NCBI RefSeq assembly: GCF_000372965.1
Contig: NZ_KB890024.1
Span: 1,676,839-1,740,838, forward strand
Length of the DNA: 64,000 nt
From: Hoeflea sp. 108
GTDB lineage: Bacteria > Pseudomonadota > Alphaproteobacteria > Rhizobiales > Rhizobiaceae
Reading direction: 5' to 3'
In this document: positions 43,291 through 53,300 of the stretch, piece by piece
How the letters are laid out: every line of letters starts with the position of its first letter
How positions within the stretch are numbered: the stretch's first letter is position 1
Made by a program: the position numbers and the translations under genes
The notes under the pieces: model-generated
What the model saw: the letters and a program-made list of their open reading frames with translations, nothing else
Told to the model about the DNA's origin: nothing
Databases searched by the model: none

Positions 43291-44108
43291 CCGACTGGCT
43301 GACAGTCAAGCGCGGCGACGCGCCATTGCTGGTGAGCCTGCCGCACACCGGCACCGAGCTTGCTGGGCTGGACGACCGTTTCGTCTCGCCCTGGCTTGCG
43401 CGGCGCGATACCGACTGGTGGATCGAGCAGCTTTACGCTTTCGCTGCCGATCTTGGTGCGACCATGGTGCGGACTACGATCTCGCGTTCGGTTATCGACG
43501 TCAATCGCGACCCCTCTGGCGTGACGCTCTATCCGGGCCAGAACACCACGGGGCTGTGCCCGACAACGACCTTCGACAATGATCCGCTCTACAAGCCGGG
43601 GCAGGAGCCGGACGAAGCTGAGATCGTCGAGCGCCGTGCGCGCTACTACGATCCCTATCACGCCGCGCTCCAGGCCGAAATCAAGCGGTTGCGAGCCATG
43701 CATCCGACCGTCGTGATCTATGATTGCCACTCGATCCGTTCGGTTCTGCCGTTCCTGTTCGAAGGTCGGCTGCCGGTGTTCAACCTGGGCACCAACGACG
43801 GCAACAGCACCGATCTGGAGCTGCAGGACAAGGTTGCGGCGATCATTGCTGCAAGCGAGAGGCCCTGGGTGGTCAACGGCCGCTTCAAGGGCGGCTGGAT
43901 CACCCGCCGCTACGGCCGTCCGGCCGATGGCGTCCATGGGCTCCAGATGGAAATCGCCAATCGCGGCTACCTGCTCGAGCCGGAAGGCAAGGGCGAGCTG
44001 TCGAACTGGCCGGTGCGCTACGACGCCGATTTTGCAGCGCCGACCCGCGCCATCCTCACAGACATCCTCAAAACCGCGCTCGCCTGGGCGGGCAGCCGAC
44101 ACCGCTAG
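43287..44108 (+). CDS. hutG: N-formylglutamate deformylase HutG
   Basis: Hydrolyses N-formylglutamate to glutamate and formate, completing the HutF branch. The 273-residue protein has the FGase pattern LLVSLPHTGTEL, ISRSVIDVNRDPSG, VIYDCHSIRS and NGRFKGGWITRRYG; the His/Glu residues in the first and third blocks are the expected metal ligands. ATGA overlap with hutH; hutU follows after 12 bases. Confidence 0.95.
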   Translation: MTDWLTVKRGDAPLLVSLPHTGTELAGLDDRFVSPWLARRDTDWWIEQLYAFAADLGATMVRTTISRSVIDVNRDPSGVTLYPGQNTTGLCPTTTFDNDPLYKPGQEPDEAEIVERRARYYDPYHAALQAEIKRLRAMHPTVVIYDCHSIRSVLPFLFEGRLPVFNLGTNDGNSTDLELQDKVAAIIAASERPWVVNGRFKGGWITRRYGRPADGVHGLQMEIANRGYLLEPEGKGELSNWPVRYDADFAAPTRAILTDILKTALAWAGSRHR

Positions 44109-44120
44109 GGAGGTTTTCGC

Positions 44121-45797
44121 ATGACCCAACATTCCCGCATCGACAATGCCCGCGTCATCCGCGCCGCCACCGGCACGGAATTGTCGGCCAAGAGCTGGCT
44201 CACCGAAGCGCCGCTGCGCATGCTGATGAACAACCTCGACCCGATGGTCGCGGAAAAGCCGAGCGAACTCGTCGTCTATGGCGGCATCGGCCGCGCCGCG
44301 CGTGATTGGGAGAGCTTCGACCGCATCGTCGCTGCGCTTCGCCAGCTCGAGGCTGACGAGACGCTGCTGATCCAGTCCGGCAAACCGGTCGGCGTGTTCC
44401 GCACCCACAAGGATGCGCCGCGCGTCCTGCTCGCCAACTCCAACCTGGTTCCCCACTGGGCCAACTGGGACCACTTCAATGCCCTCGATAAGAAGGGCCT
44501 GATGATGTACGGCCAGATGACCGCCGGCTCTTGGATCTATATCGGCAGCCAGGGCATCGTTCAGGGCACATACGAGACCTTCGTCGAGATGGGCCGCCAG
44601 CATTTCGGCGGCGATCTTGCCGGCCGCTGGATCCTGACCGCCGGCCTCGGCGGCATGGGCGGCGCCCAGCCGCTGGCAGCCACCATGGCCGGTGCCTCCT
44701 GCCTCGCCGTCGAATGCCAGCCGAGCCGCATCGAGATGCGCCTCAAGACCGGCTATGTCGACGTGCAGGCCAAGGACCTCGACGATGCGCTCGCCATCAT
44801 CGACAAGGCCTGCAAGGAAAAGAAGGCGATTTCGGTAGCTCTGCTCGGCAATGCCGCCGACGTGTTCCCCGAACTCGTCAAGCGTGGCGTCAAGCCCGAT
44901 GCCGTGACCGACCAGACCTCGGCGCATGACCCCGTCAATGGCTACCTGCCGCAGGGCTGGACGGTTGCCGAATGGGAAGACAAGCGCCAGCGCGATCCCC
45001 AGGCGGTGGCGAAAGCTGCGCGCGCGTCGATGGCGATCCACGTCAAGGCGATGCTCGACTTCCACAAGATGGGTATCCCCACCGTCGACTACGGCAACAA
45101 CATCCGCCAGATGGCGCTGGAAGAGGGCGTGGAGAACGCCTTCGACTTCCCCGGCTTTGTTCCGGCCTATATCCGCCCGCTGTTCTGCCGCGGCATCGGC
45201 CCGTTCCGCTGGGCGGCGCTCTCCGGCGATCCCGAGGATATCTACAAGACCGACGCCAAGGTGAAGGAACTCACTCCAGGCAACACGCACCTGCACAACT
45301 GGCTCGACATGGCTGCCAAGCGTATCCATTTCCAGGGCCTGCCGGCGCGCATCTGCTGGGTCGGTCTCGGCGATCGCCACCGCCTCGGCCTCGCCTTCAA
45401 TGAAATGGTGGCCAGGGGCGAACTCAAGGCGCCCGTCGTCATCGGCCGCGATCATCTCGACTCCGGCTCGGTGGCATCGCCGAACCGCGAGACCGAGGCG
45501 ATGAAGGACGGCTCGGACGCCGTGTCCGACTGGCCGCTGCTGAACGCCCTGCTCAACACCGCATCGGGCGCCACTTGGGTGTCGCTGCACCATGGTGGCG
45601 GTGTCGGCATGGGCTTTTCTCAGCATTCGGGCGTGGTCATCTGTGCCGACGGCACCGAAGATGCCGCGCGCCGCCTGGAGCGCGTGTTGTGGAACGATCC
45701 GGCGACCGGCGTCATGCGCCATGCGGACGCTGGCTACGACATCGCCGTCGACTGCGCCAAGGATAAGGGCCTCAATCTGCCTGGAATCCTGGGCTAA
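44121..45797 (+). CDS. hutU: Urocanate hydratase HutU
   Basis: NAD+-dependent hydration of urocanate to imidazolonepropionate. The 558-residue protein is the normal length. It contains the NAD-binding TAGLGGMGGAQPLA near residue 175, WVGLGDRHRLGLAFNEM and the urocanase block GRDHLDSGSVASPNRETEAM. GGGAGG lies ahead of the ATG. Next gene is hutD. Confidence 0.97.
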   Translation: MTQHSRIDNARVIRAATGTELSAKSWLTEAPLRMLMNNLDPMVAEKPSELVVYGGIGRAARDWESFDRIVAALRQLEADETLLIQSGKPVGVFRTHKDAPRVLLANSNLVPHWANWDHFNALDKKGLMMYGQMTAGSWIYIGSQGIVQGTYETFVEMGRQHFGGDLAGRWILTAGLGGMGGAQPLAATMAGASCLAVECQPSRIEMRLKTGYVDVQAKDLDDALAIIDKACKEKKAISVALLGNAADVFPELVKRGVKPDAVTDQTSAHDPVNGYLPQGWTVAEWEDKRQRDPQAVAKAARASMAIHVKAMLDFHKMGIPTVDYGNNIRQMALEEGVENAFDFPGFVPAYIRPLFCRGIGPFRWAALSGDPEDIYKTDAKVKELTPGNTHLHNWLDMAAKRIHFQGLPARICWVGLGDRHRLGLAFNEMVARGELKAPVVIGRDHLDSGSVASPNRETEAMKDGSDAVSDWPLLNALLNTASGATWVSLHHGGGVGMGFSQHSGVVICADGTEDAARRLERVLWNDPATGVMRHADAGYDIAVDCAKDKGLNLPGILG

Positions 45798-45813
45798 CCT
45801 TACTGGGCTCATC

Positions 45814-46389
45814 ATGCGCATCATCCGTCACGCCGACTGCCGCCCCATGCCATGGAAGAACGGTGGCGGCGTGACCACCGAGATCATGGCCTGGCCGCCC
45901 GCGGCCGGGCTCGACGCCTTCGACTGGCGCATTTCGATGGCGCAGGTGGCGAGCGGCGGACCGTTTTCCGTCTTTGCCGGCATTGATCGGACTTTGACCG
46001 TGCTTGAAGGCACGATGCGGCTCGCTGTCGAAGGCACCGAGAACCGTGTTCTCTCGTCCGAGACCGGGCCTTACGCATTCCCCGGCGACGTCGCCACCGC
46101 GGCCGAACTGATCGGGGGCGCGGTGCTCGACTTCAACGTGATGACTAGGCGCGGGCGCTTCAGCCATTCCGTCACCCGCAAGACCTTCGCGGTTCCGGGC
46201 AAGCTCGAATTGCCGGCTGGCACCGGCCTCGTTTTCTTGGTTTCTGGCTCGGGCCGCGTCGGGCAGGCAGGCGCGAGCACCCTGGTCGAGGCCCACGATG
46301 CTGTCCTTGTTGAAACCGGCCCTGCATCCATCGAGATCGAGCCCTTGCAGCCGGTGACGTTGCTCGTCGTCGAACTCGTCGGCGCCTAG
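45814..46389 (+). CDS. hutD: HutD family protein
   Basis: A 191-residue bicupin-like HutD/Ves protein. Motifs include MPWKNGGGVTTEI near residues 12-24, DWRISMAQVASGGPFSVFAGIDR and TVLEGTMRLA. HutD is thought to bind formylglutamate or urocanate and tune hut flux; it is not an established pathway enzyme. It is the last gene of the hutIHGUD run. The frame is open to 45592 inside hutU, but ATG 45814 follows its stop and matches the family start. Confidence 0.92.
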   Translation: MRIIRHADCRPMPWKNGGGVTTEIMAWPPAAGLDAFDWRISMAQVASGGPFSVFAGIDRTLTVLEGTMRLAVEGTENRVLSSETGPYAFPGDVATAAELIGGAVLDFNVMTRRGRFSHSVTRKTFAVPGKLELPAGTGLVFLVSGSGRVGQAGASTLVEAHDAVLVETGPASIEIEPLQPVTLLVVELVGA

Positions 46390-46503
46390 CCCGGGCATTC
46401 TCAGAATCGTCGTGACATCGGCGCGGAACTGGCCAACTATCTCCCGTAGGGGAGGGTAGGTCGCCTCCGCGTCCTTGACGCGTGGCGAAGTGGAGAATGT
46501 GCC

Positions 46504-47076
46504 ATGGATACCTATAAGGTCGGCTATTTCATCGGCAGCCTTGCCGCCGGCTCGATCAACCGCAAGCTCGCAAAGGCGCTTGTCAGGCTGGCGCCCGCTG
46601 GGCTGGAGATGGACGAGATTTCGTTTCGCGATCTGCCGCTCTACAGCTACGACTATGATGCAGACTTCCCGCCGCCCGCACGTGCTTTCAAGAAGGCGCT
46701 TGCCGGTGTCGACGCCATCCTGTTCGTGACGCCGGAATACAACCGCTCCATTCCCGGTGGATTGAAGAACGCCATCGACTGGGCGAGCCGTCCCTATGGC
46801 ACCAATTCCTTCACCCGGAAGCCCTCTGCAGTGATCGGCACATCGCCCGGCTCCATCGGCACGGCGGTTGCCCAGCAGAGCCTGCGCAGCGTGCTTAGTT
46901 TCTGCAATTCACCGCAGATGAATGCGCCCGAGGCTTACATCCAGTTCAAGCCCGGCCTGATCACCGACGACGGCGAGGTCACGAACGACGACACGGCCGA
47001 ATTCCTCAAGAATTTCATGGCGGAATTCCATGCCTTCGTGGTTCGTGTCTACACCGTTTTGCCACGCACGACGTAA
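46504..47076 (+). CDS. NADPH-dependent FMN reductase family protein
   Basis: A 190-residue flavodoxin-fold protein of the FMN_red group, similar to ChrR/YieF and azoreductase-like quinone reductases. The phosphate-binding loop is GSLAAGSINRKL near residues 12-23, and the family block PEYNRSIPGGLKNAIDWASRP lies near residues 77-97. Likely dimeric and cytoplasmic. The electron acceptor is unknown. GGAGAA precedes the ATG. It is separated from hutD by 114 bp and from ndvB by 318 bp. Confidence 0.9.
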   Translation: MDTYKVGYFIGSLAAGSINRKLAKALVRLAPAGLEMDEISFRDLPLYSYDYDADFPPPARAFKKALAGVDAILFVTPEYNRSIPGGLKNAIDWASRPYGTNSFTRKPSAVIGTSPGSIGTAVAQQSLRSVLSFCNSPQMNAPEAYIQFKPGLITDDGEVTNDDTAEFLKNFMAEFHAFVVRVYTVLPRTT

Positions 47077-47394
47077 TGCATCGGTGGGAGGAATCGGGGC
47101 CTTAACAGGCCTGCTTGTGCCCTTTTCCGGGCACTGCCTGAAATACGGTCAGAATTCAGCTTAAGAACACGAAAAAGCCTGAATCCTTCCGTTCCGATTT
47201 TCGCTCGGCACTGTTATGAGGCGCGTGGCATCGAGGGTGACGGCGACGCCATATTTTCACTTAATCGCAGTGCAAGAGCGATCCTTCGACCAGTTGTGTT
47301 GCTATGCAACCAATTCTTGTTTGAAACGGTTTATGCGGCAGGTCCGCGACGCCGGAAGGCGGCGCGGACTTTCTGTAAAACGGAAATGCTGTAA
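47077..47394 (+). other. Intergenic region upstream of ndvB
   Basis: 318 bp without a convincing gene. A weak hairpin GTGCCC/GGGCAC (47117-47134) may end the FMN reductase transcript, though no T-run follows. The remainder is AT-richer than the flanks and should hold the ndvB promoter and leader. A 60-codon frame (47216-47398) ends over the ndvB start codon but has no ribosome-binding site and contains a strong hairpin, so it is not called. Confidence 0.6.
47342..47369 (+). other. GNRA-loop hairpin in the ndvB leader
   Basis: GTCCGCGACGCC (47342-47353) and GGCGGCGCGGAC (47358-47369) pair with one internal A-G mismatch around a GGAA tetraloop, followed by TTTCTGT. It ends 25 bases before the ndvB ATG and could affect translation or act as an attenuator; the role is inferred. 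Confidence 0.5.
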
Positions 47395-50300
47395 ATGAAT
47401 ATTCAGACCGACCCACGCCGGATTACAGACGCAGCGCCGAGCTTTCCGCCGGTAGCGGAACAGCCTATCCGGGCGACAGTGCTTCACGAGGACCGGATGC
47501 GGGCCGCGGGCGAAAGCCTGGCCCGGAAGGAACTCAAATCCTATCTCGGTCTCGACCTATTCGATTTCCACGCCCGCATCCGCGAGAGCGCCAAGAACAT
47601 TCTCAAGGTGTATCGCGACACCAACGCGGCGCAGGGCAGGGGCGAGCCGATCACACCGGCAGCGCAATGGCTGCTCGACAACAACTATCTGGTCGAAGAG
47701 ACGATCTATCAGGTCAAGCGCGATCTGCCGAAGCGGTTCTATCGCGAATTGCCGACAATGGAGATCGCACCCGGCCAGTCGGTGCCACGCGCACTCGCCA
47801 TCGCCTGGGTCTATGTCGCTCATTCCGACAGCACCGTTTCGGCCCAGATGTTCAAGGCCATTGTCGAGGGCTACCAGTCGGTCGAGCCACTGCACATCGG
47901 CGAACTCTGGGCGCTGCCGTCGCTGCTGCGCTTCGTCTTGATCGAAAATCTCCGTCGCATCGCCGTGCGCGTCAACCGCGCCCGCGACATGCGCGCCATT
48001 GCCAACGAGGTCGCCGATCGCCTGCAGGGACTACAGGACGCGGACGATCTGGCGGTGCTGCGCGCCTATGCGGCGCATGCCCGTGACACCACGTTCGCCA
48101 CGCAGCTGCTCTACCGCCTGCGCGACGGTTCGCAGAACGCCGGCAAGGCCTTGACCTGGCTCGAGAACGAGCTTGAAAAGTCGGGCAGCGACGCCGAAGA
48201 AATCATCATCGGCGAACACCAGACGCTGTCGAGCGGCAACGTCACCACCGGCAACATCATCCGTGGCCTGCGCCTGATCAACGACCAGGACTGGACCGTC
48301 TGGTTCGAGGACGTCAGCCGTGTCGACGCGCTTCTGCGCGAGCGCACCAACTATGCCGAGCTCGATTTCGCCTCGCGCGACCAGTACCGCACGGCAATCG
48401 AGGATCTCGCCCGCCATTCCAGGCTTTCCGAGTATCAGGTCGCCGAGCGAGCGACCGAATTCTCCGATGTCGGCGAGCCCGCGCCCGCCGAGGAGAGCGG
48501 CCTGCAGAAGGATTGCTCCGACGTCGGCTTCTTTCTGGTCGGCCCGCGCCGCCCGGAACTGGAACAGGCTATCGGCTATCGCCCGACCTTCGGGCGCATC
48601 GTTAACCGCGCCTTCCGCAAGACCAACTGGCTCGGTATCGTCGTTCCGGTCTTTGCGCTGACGGTGCTGCTGCTGTTCCTGGCCGGCAACGCTTTGGCAG
48701 CGCTCGGTTTGCCGAGCGTGACGACGCCTGCGATCATTCTCCTGCTGGTCCTGTTTTCGGTGCCGGCGAGCGAAGGCGCGCTGGCCTTCTTCAACACCAT
48801 CGTGCTCAAGTTCCTCGAGCCGACCCGCCTGATCGGCTACGAGTTCAAGGATGGCGTGCCGGTCGAGGCCCGCACGCTGGTCGTGGTGCCGTCGCTGATC
48901 GGCTCGCGCGACGATGTCGACGAGAACATCCGCAATCTCGAAGTGCATCACCTCGCCAACATGTCGGGCGAAATCTACTTCGCGCTCCTCTCCGATTGGC
49001 CGGACAGCCAGGCCGAACTGGCGAGCGGCGACCGTGAGATCTATGAATATGCCCGCCGCGAGATCGGCCGCCTCAACCAACGCTACCCCAAGGACGGCTC
49101 GCCGCGCTTCTATCTGCTGCACCGCCGCCGCCTCTACAATCCGGCGCAGGGCTGCTGGATGGGCTGGGAGCGCAAGCGCGGCAAGCTGCATGAGCTCAAT
49201 CTGTTGCTGCGTGGCGACGGCGACACCACCTTCATGCCGACCGATGTGCCGCTGCCGGAAAATGTCGTCCATGTGATGACGCTGGACGCCGACACCCGCA
49301 TGACCCGCGGTGTCGTCACCAAGCTTGTCGGCAAGTTGTGCCACCCGCTCAACCGCCCCGAATTCGACGCCGAAAAGCGCCTCGTCACGGCTGGTTACGC
49401 CATTTTGCAGCCGCGCGTCACGCCGTCGCTGACGACGGGCGACGAAGCTTCGTTCTTCCAGCGCGTCTTCTCAGCCAATCGTGGCCTCGATCCTTACGTC
49501 TTCGCCGTGTCTGACCTCTACCAGGACGTCTTCGGCGAGGGCACCTTCACGGGCAAGGGGCTCTACCACGTCGACGCCATGGAGGCCGCCCTCAAGGGCC
49601 GCATCGCCGAGAACACCGTGCTTAGCCACGATCTGCTCGAAGGCGCACTCGCCCGTTCGGCTCTGGTGACCGATGTCGAGGTGGTCGAGGACTATCCGAC
49701 CCGCTATTCGGTCGATGCGTCGCGTCAGCATCGCTGGGCCCGCGGCGACTGGCAGCTGCTCGGCTTCATTCTTGATCCCAAGTCGGGCGTGCCGGCGCTG
49801 TCGCGCTGGAAGATGGTCGACAATCTCCGGCGCTCGCTGACCCCGATCTTCTGGGTCATGGCGGCAATTGCCGGCTGGACCGTGCTGCCCTTCACGCAAG
49901 CCGCCCAGTGGCAGGCATTGCTCATTCTCAGCCTGTTCATGGCGCCGACTTTCGACATCATCGACGCCATCCTGCCGAAGAACCGCGAGGCCACGGCCCG
50001 CGGCCACTTCAGCGCGCTTGGCCGCGACCTTGCCTTCGGCACTGCCATGGTGGCGCTGAAGGTCGTGCTGATGGCCCATCTCGCCTGGATGATGGGCGAT
50101 GCCATCATCCGCACGCTCTATCGCCTGTTCGTCAGCCGCAAGAACCTGTTGGAATGGCGTACCGCCTCGCAGGCCCACAAATCGGGCGGCAACGATCTCT
50201 CCGCTTACTACCGCATGATGTATGGCGCGGTGATCATCGCAGCCGTCGGCTTGGTACTGCCTGTTATGGCAGACTCGACCGGTGCTTTCGTGGCATTCGC

Positions 50301-53300
50301 CTTTGCCATCTTCTGGGCCGGTTCGCCTGCCTTTGCCTGCCTGATCAGCCGCTCGGCCGAGACCGAGGACCGGCTGCATGTCGCGCCGTGGGACGTGCAT
50401 ACGCTGCGCACGGTCGCCCGTCGCACCTGGCATTATTTTGAAACCTTCGTCACAGCTGAACAGAACCACCTGCCGCCGGACAATTTCCAGGAAAACCCGA
50501 CCGGTGTGGTTGCCACGCGGACGTCGCCGACCAACATCGGCGTCTATCTGCTGTCGGTGGTGTCTGCCCGCGATTTCGGCTGGATCAGCCTGAACGATGC
50601 GGTGTCGCGCATCGATGCGACGATGTCGACCATCGAGAAGATGGAGCGTTATCGCGGCCATCTCTACAACTGGTACGACACGACCAACACGCGGCCGCTC
50701 TATCCGCTTTATGTGTCGAGCGTCGACAGCGGCAACCTTGCCGGCCATCTGGTGGCCGTCGCTGCAGCCTGCGCCGAATGGGCGGAAGCGCCTTCGGTCC
50801 ATCTCCAGGGCGATTTCGAGGGCATTCTCGACATCGTCTCGATCATCGAGGAAAGCGTCGCCGAACTGCCGGACGACCGCAGGCAGCTGAGGCCGTTGCG
50901 CCAGCGCCTCGTCGACCGCATCGACGGCATGCGCCGCGCGGTGGAAACCATCAAGGCAGCACCCGAGATGGCGTCGATCCGCACCATCAATCTGGCGGTG
51001 CTGTCTGGCGAAATCCGCAAGCTTGCCGGCGCGATTCACACCGAGGCTTCGTCGACCAAGAGCGAGGTGCTTGCCGATTGGTCGAGGACGCTGGAATCGA
51101 CCTGTGAGGCGCATGTCCACGACGCCCATACCGACGACCAGACGGTTGCGTCGCTGCGCGCCAAGCTGCTCGAGCTACGCGAGCGCGCCCGCAAATACGC
51201 GTTCGAGATGAACTTCTCGTTCCTGATGCGCAACGAGCGCAAGCTCCTGTCCATTGGCTACCGGGTTGAGGAACATCAGCTCGACGAAAGCTGCTACGAC
51301 CTGCTCGCCTCCGAGGCGCGCCTGACCAGCCTGTTCGCCATCGCCAAGGGCGACGTGCCGACCGAGCATTGGTTCCGGCTTGGCCGCCCGATCGTCGAGA
51401 TCGGCTTCCAGGGCGCGCTGATGTCGTGGTCGGGCTCGATGTTCGAGTATCTGATGCCGCCCCTGGTCATGAAGGAGCCGCAGGGCGGCATCCTCAACCA
51501 GACCAACAAGCTCGTCATCCGCCGCCAGATCCAGTACGGCCGTTCGAAGGGCATTCCGTGGGGTATCTCCGAGGCCGCCTACAACGGCCGCGACCGTGAG
51601 CTGACCTATCAGTACACCAACTTCGGCGTGCCCGGCCTCGGCCTCAAGCGTGGCCTTGGTCAGAACACGGTTATCGCACCCTACGCAACCGTGCTTGCCG
51701 CCCAATTCATGCCTGACGAGGCGACCGCGAACCTGCGCCGTCTGCGCAAGCTCGGCGCGCTCGGCCGCTACGGCTATTACGATGCCGTCGACTACACGCC
51801 GCAGCGCGTGCCCGAAGGCACCGACCATGCCGTGGTCTACAACTACATGGCCCACCACCAGGGCATGTCGATCGTCTCGATCGCCAACGTCATCTTCGAA
51901 GGCCGCATGCGCGACCGCTTCCACAGCGATCAGGTGATCGAGGCGGCGGAACTGCTTTTGCAGGAGAAGGCGCCGCGCGATATTCCTGTCGCCACCGTGC
52001 GTACCGAGGTCGATGAACACACCAAGGACGAGACAGCCGACCATAGCGCCGACACCCGCGTGGTGCTCAACCCGATGCGGGCGCTGCGGGCCACCAACCT
52101 GATGTCCAATGGCCGTTATTCGGTGATGGTGACGGCCACCGGCTCCGGCTACAGCCGATGGAACGACATGGCCATCACCCGCTGGCAGCCGGACCCCACC
52201 GAGGACCGTTTCGGCAGTTACCTGTTCTTGCGCGACACCGAGACTGGTGACTGGTGGTCGGCAACTGCCGAGCCCAAGCGGGCGACCGGCGAACAGGTGC
52301 AGACGGTGTTCTGCGACGACAAGGCCAACTTCATCAAGACCGTGGGCACGCTGCGCAGCGAGGTCGAGTGCATCGTCGTCTCCGAAGGCAATGGCGAGGC
52401 ACGCCGCCTCGTCATCTGGAATGATGCGGCTGTCGATCGCCACATCGAGGTGACGTCCTTTGCCGAACTGGCGCTGGCGCCGGAGGCCAATGACAACGCC
52501 CATCCGGCCTTCTCGAAGATGTTCGTCGAAACGGAGATCACCCACAACGGCAGCGCTATCCTGGCCAATCGCAGGACGCGCGCGGCCAACGAGCCGACGG
52601 TGGTAGCGGCGCATTTCATCACCGACCAGTCGGGCCTTGCCCGCGACACGGAGGCTGAAACAGACCGTCGTGCCTTCATCGGCCGCGGCCGCACGATAGT
52701 TGATCCCGCTGCCTTCGATCCGGGCGCCAAGCTTTCGGGCAGCGCCGGCTTCACTCTCGACCCGATTGCCGCCCTGCGCCGCCGCGTCCGCGTGCCGGCC
52801 AACAAGAAGGTATCGCTGACCTTCTGGACCATCGTCGGCTCGACCCGCGAGGAGGTCGAGGAGACGATGGCCAAGCTCGACCACCCCGAGGGCTTCCCAC
52901 GCCAGGCGATGCTGTCGTGGACGCGTTCGCAGGTGCAGACGCGTCATCTCGGGCTCAATCTTACCGACGCCGCCAATGTCCAGAAGCTCGCGCGCTACCT
53001 GATCTATCCCGATCCGTTCCTGCGTGTTTCGGCGGAGGCCATTGCCACCGGCCTCGGCCGCCAGTCGGCGCTCTGGCCTATGGCGATCTCGGGCGATTTC
53101 CCGATCCTGGCGATCAGGATCGGCGATATCGCCGACATCGAAATCGTCGCCCAGGCGCTGCGCTTCCAGGAATACATGCGTGCCCGTGGGCTCGTTGCCG
53201 ATCTCGTCATCGTCAACGAGCAGGCCTCGTCCTATGTCCAGGACCTGCAGCAGGCCATCGAGCATCTGTGCGAGAACAGCCGCCTGCGCGGCAAGGAGCT

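Noticed and set aside
42990..45824. A 944-codon open frame antisense to hutH, hutG and hutU
   Set aside because: It spans three well-supported genes and shows only low-complexity composition expected from antisense reading of GC-rich DNA.
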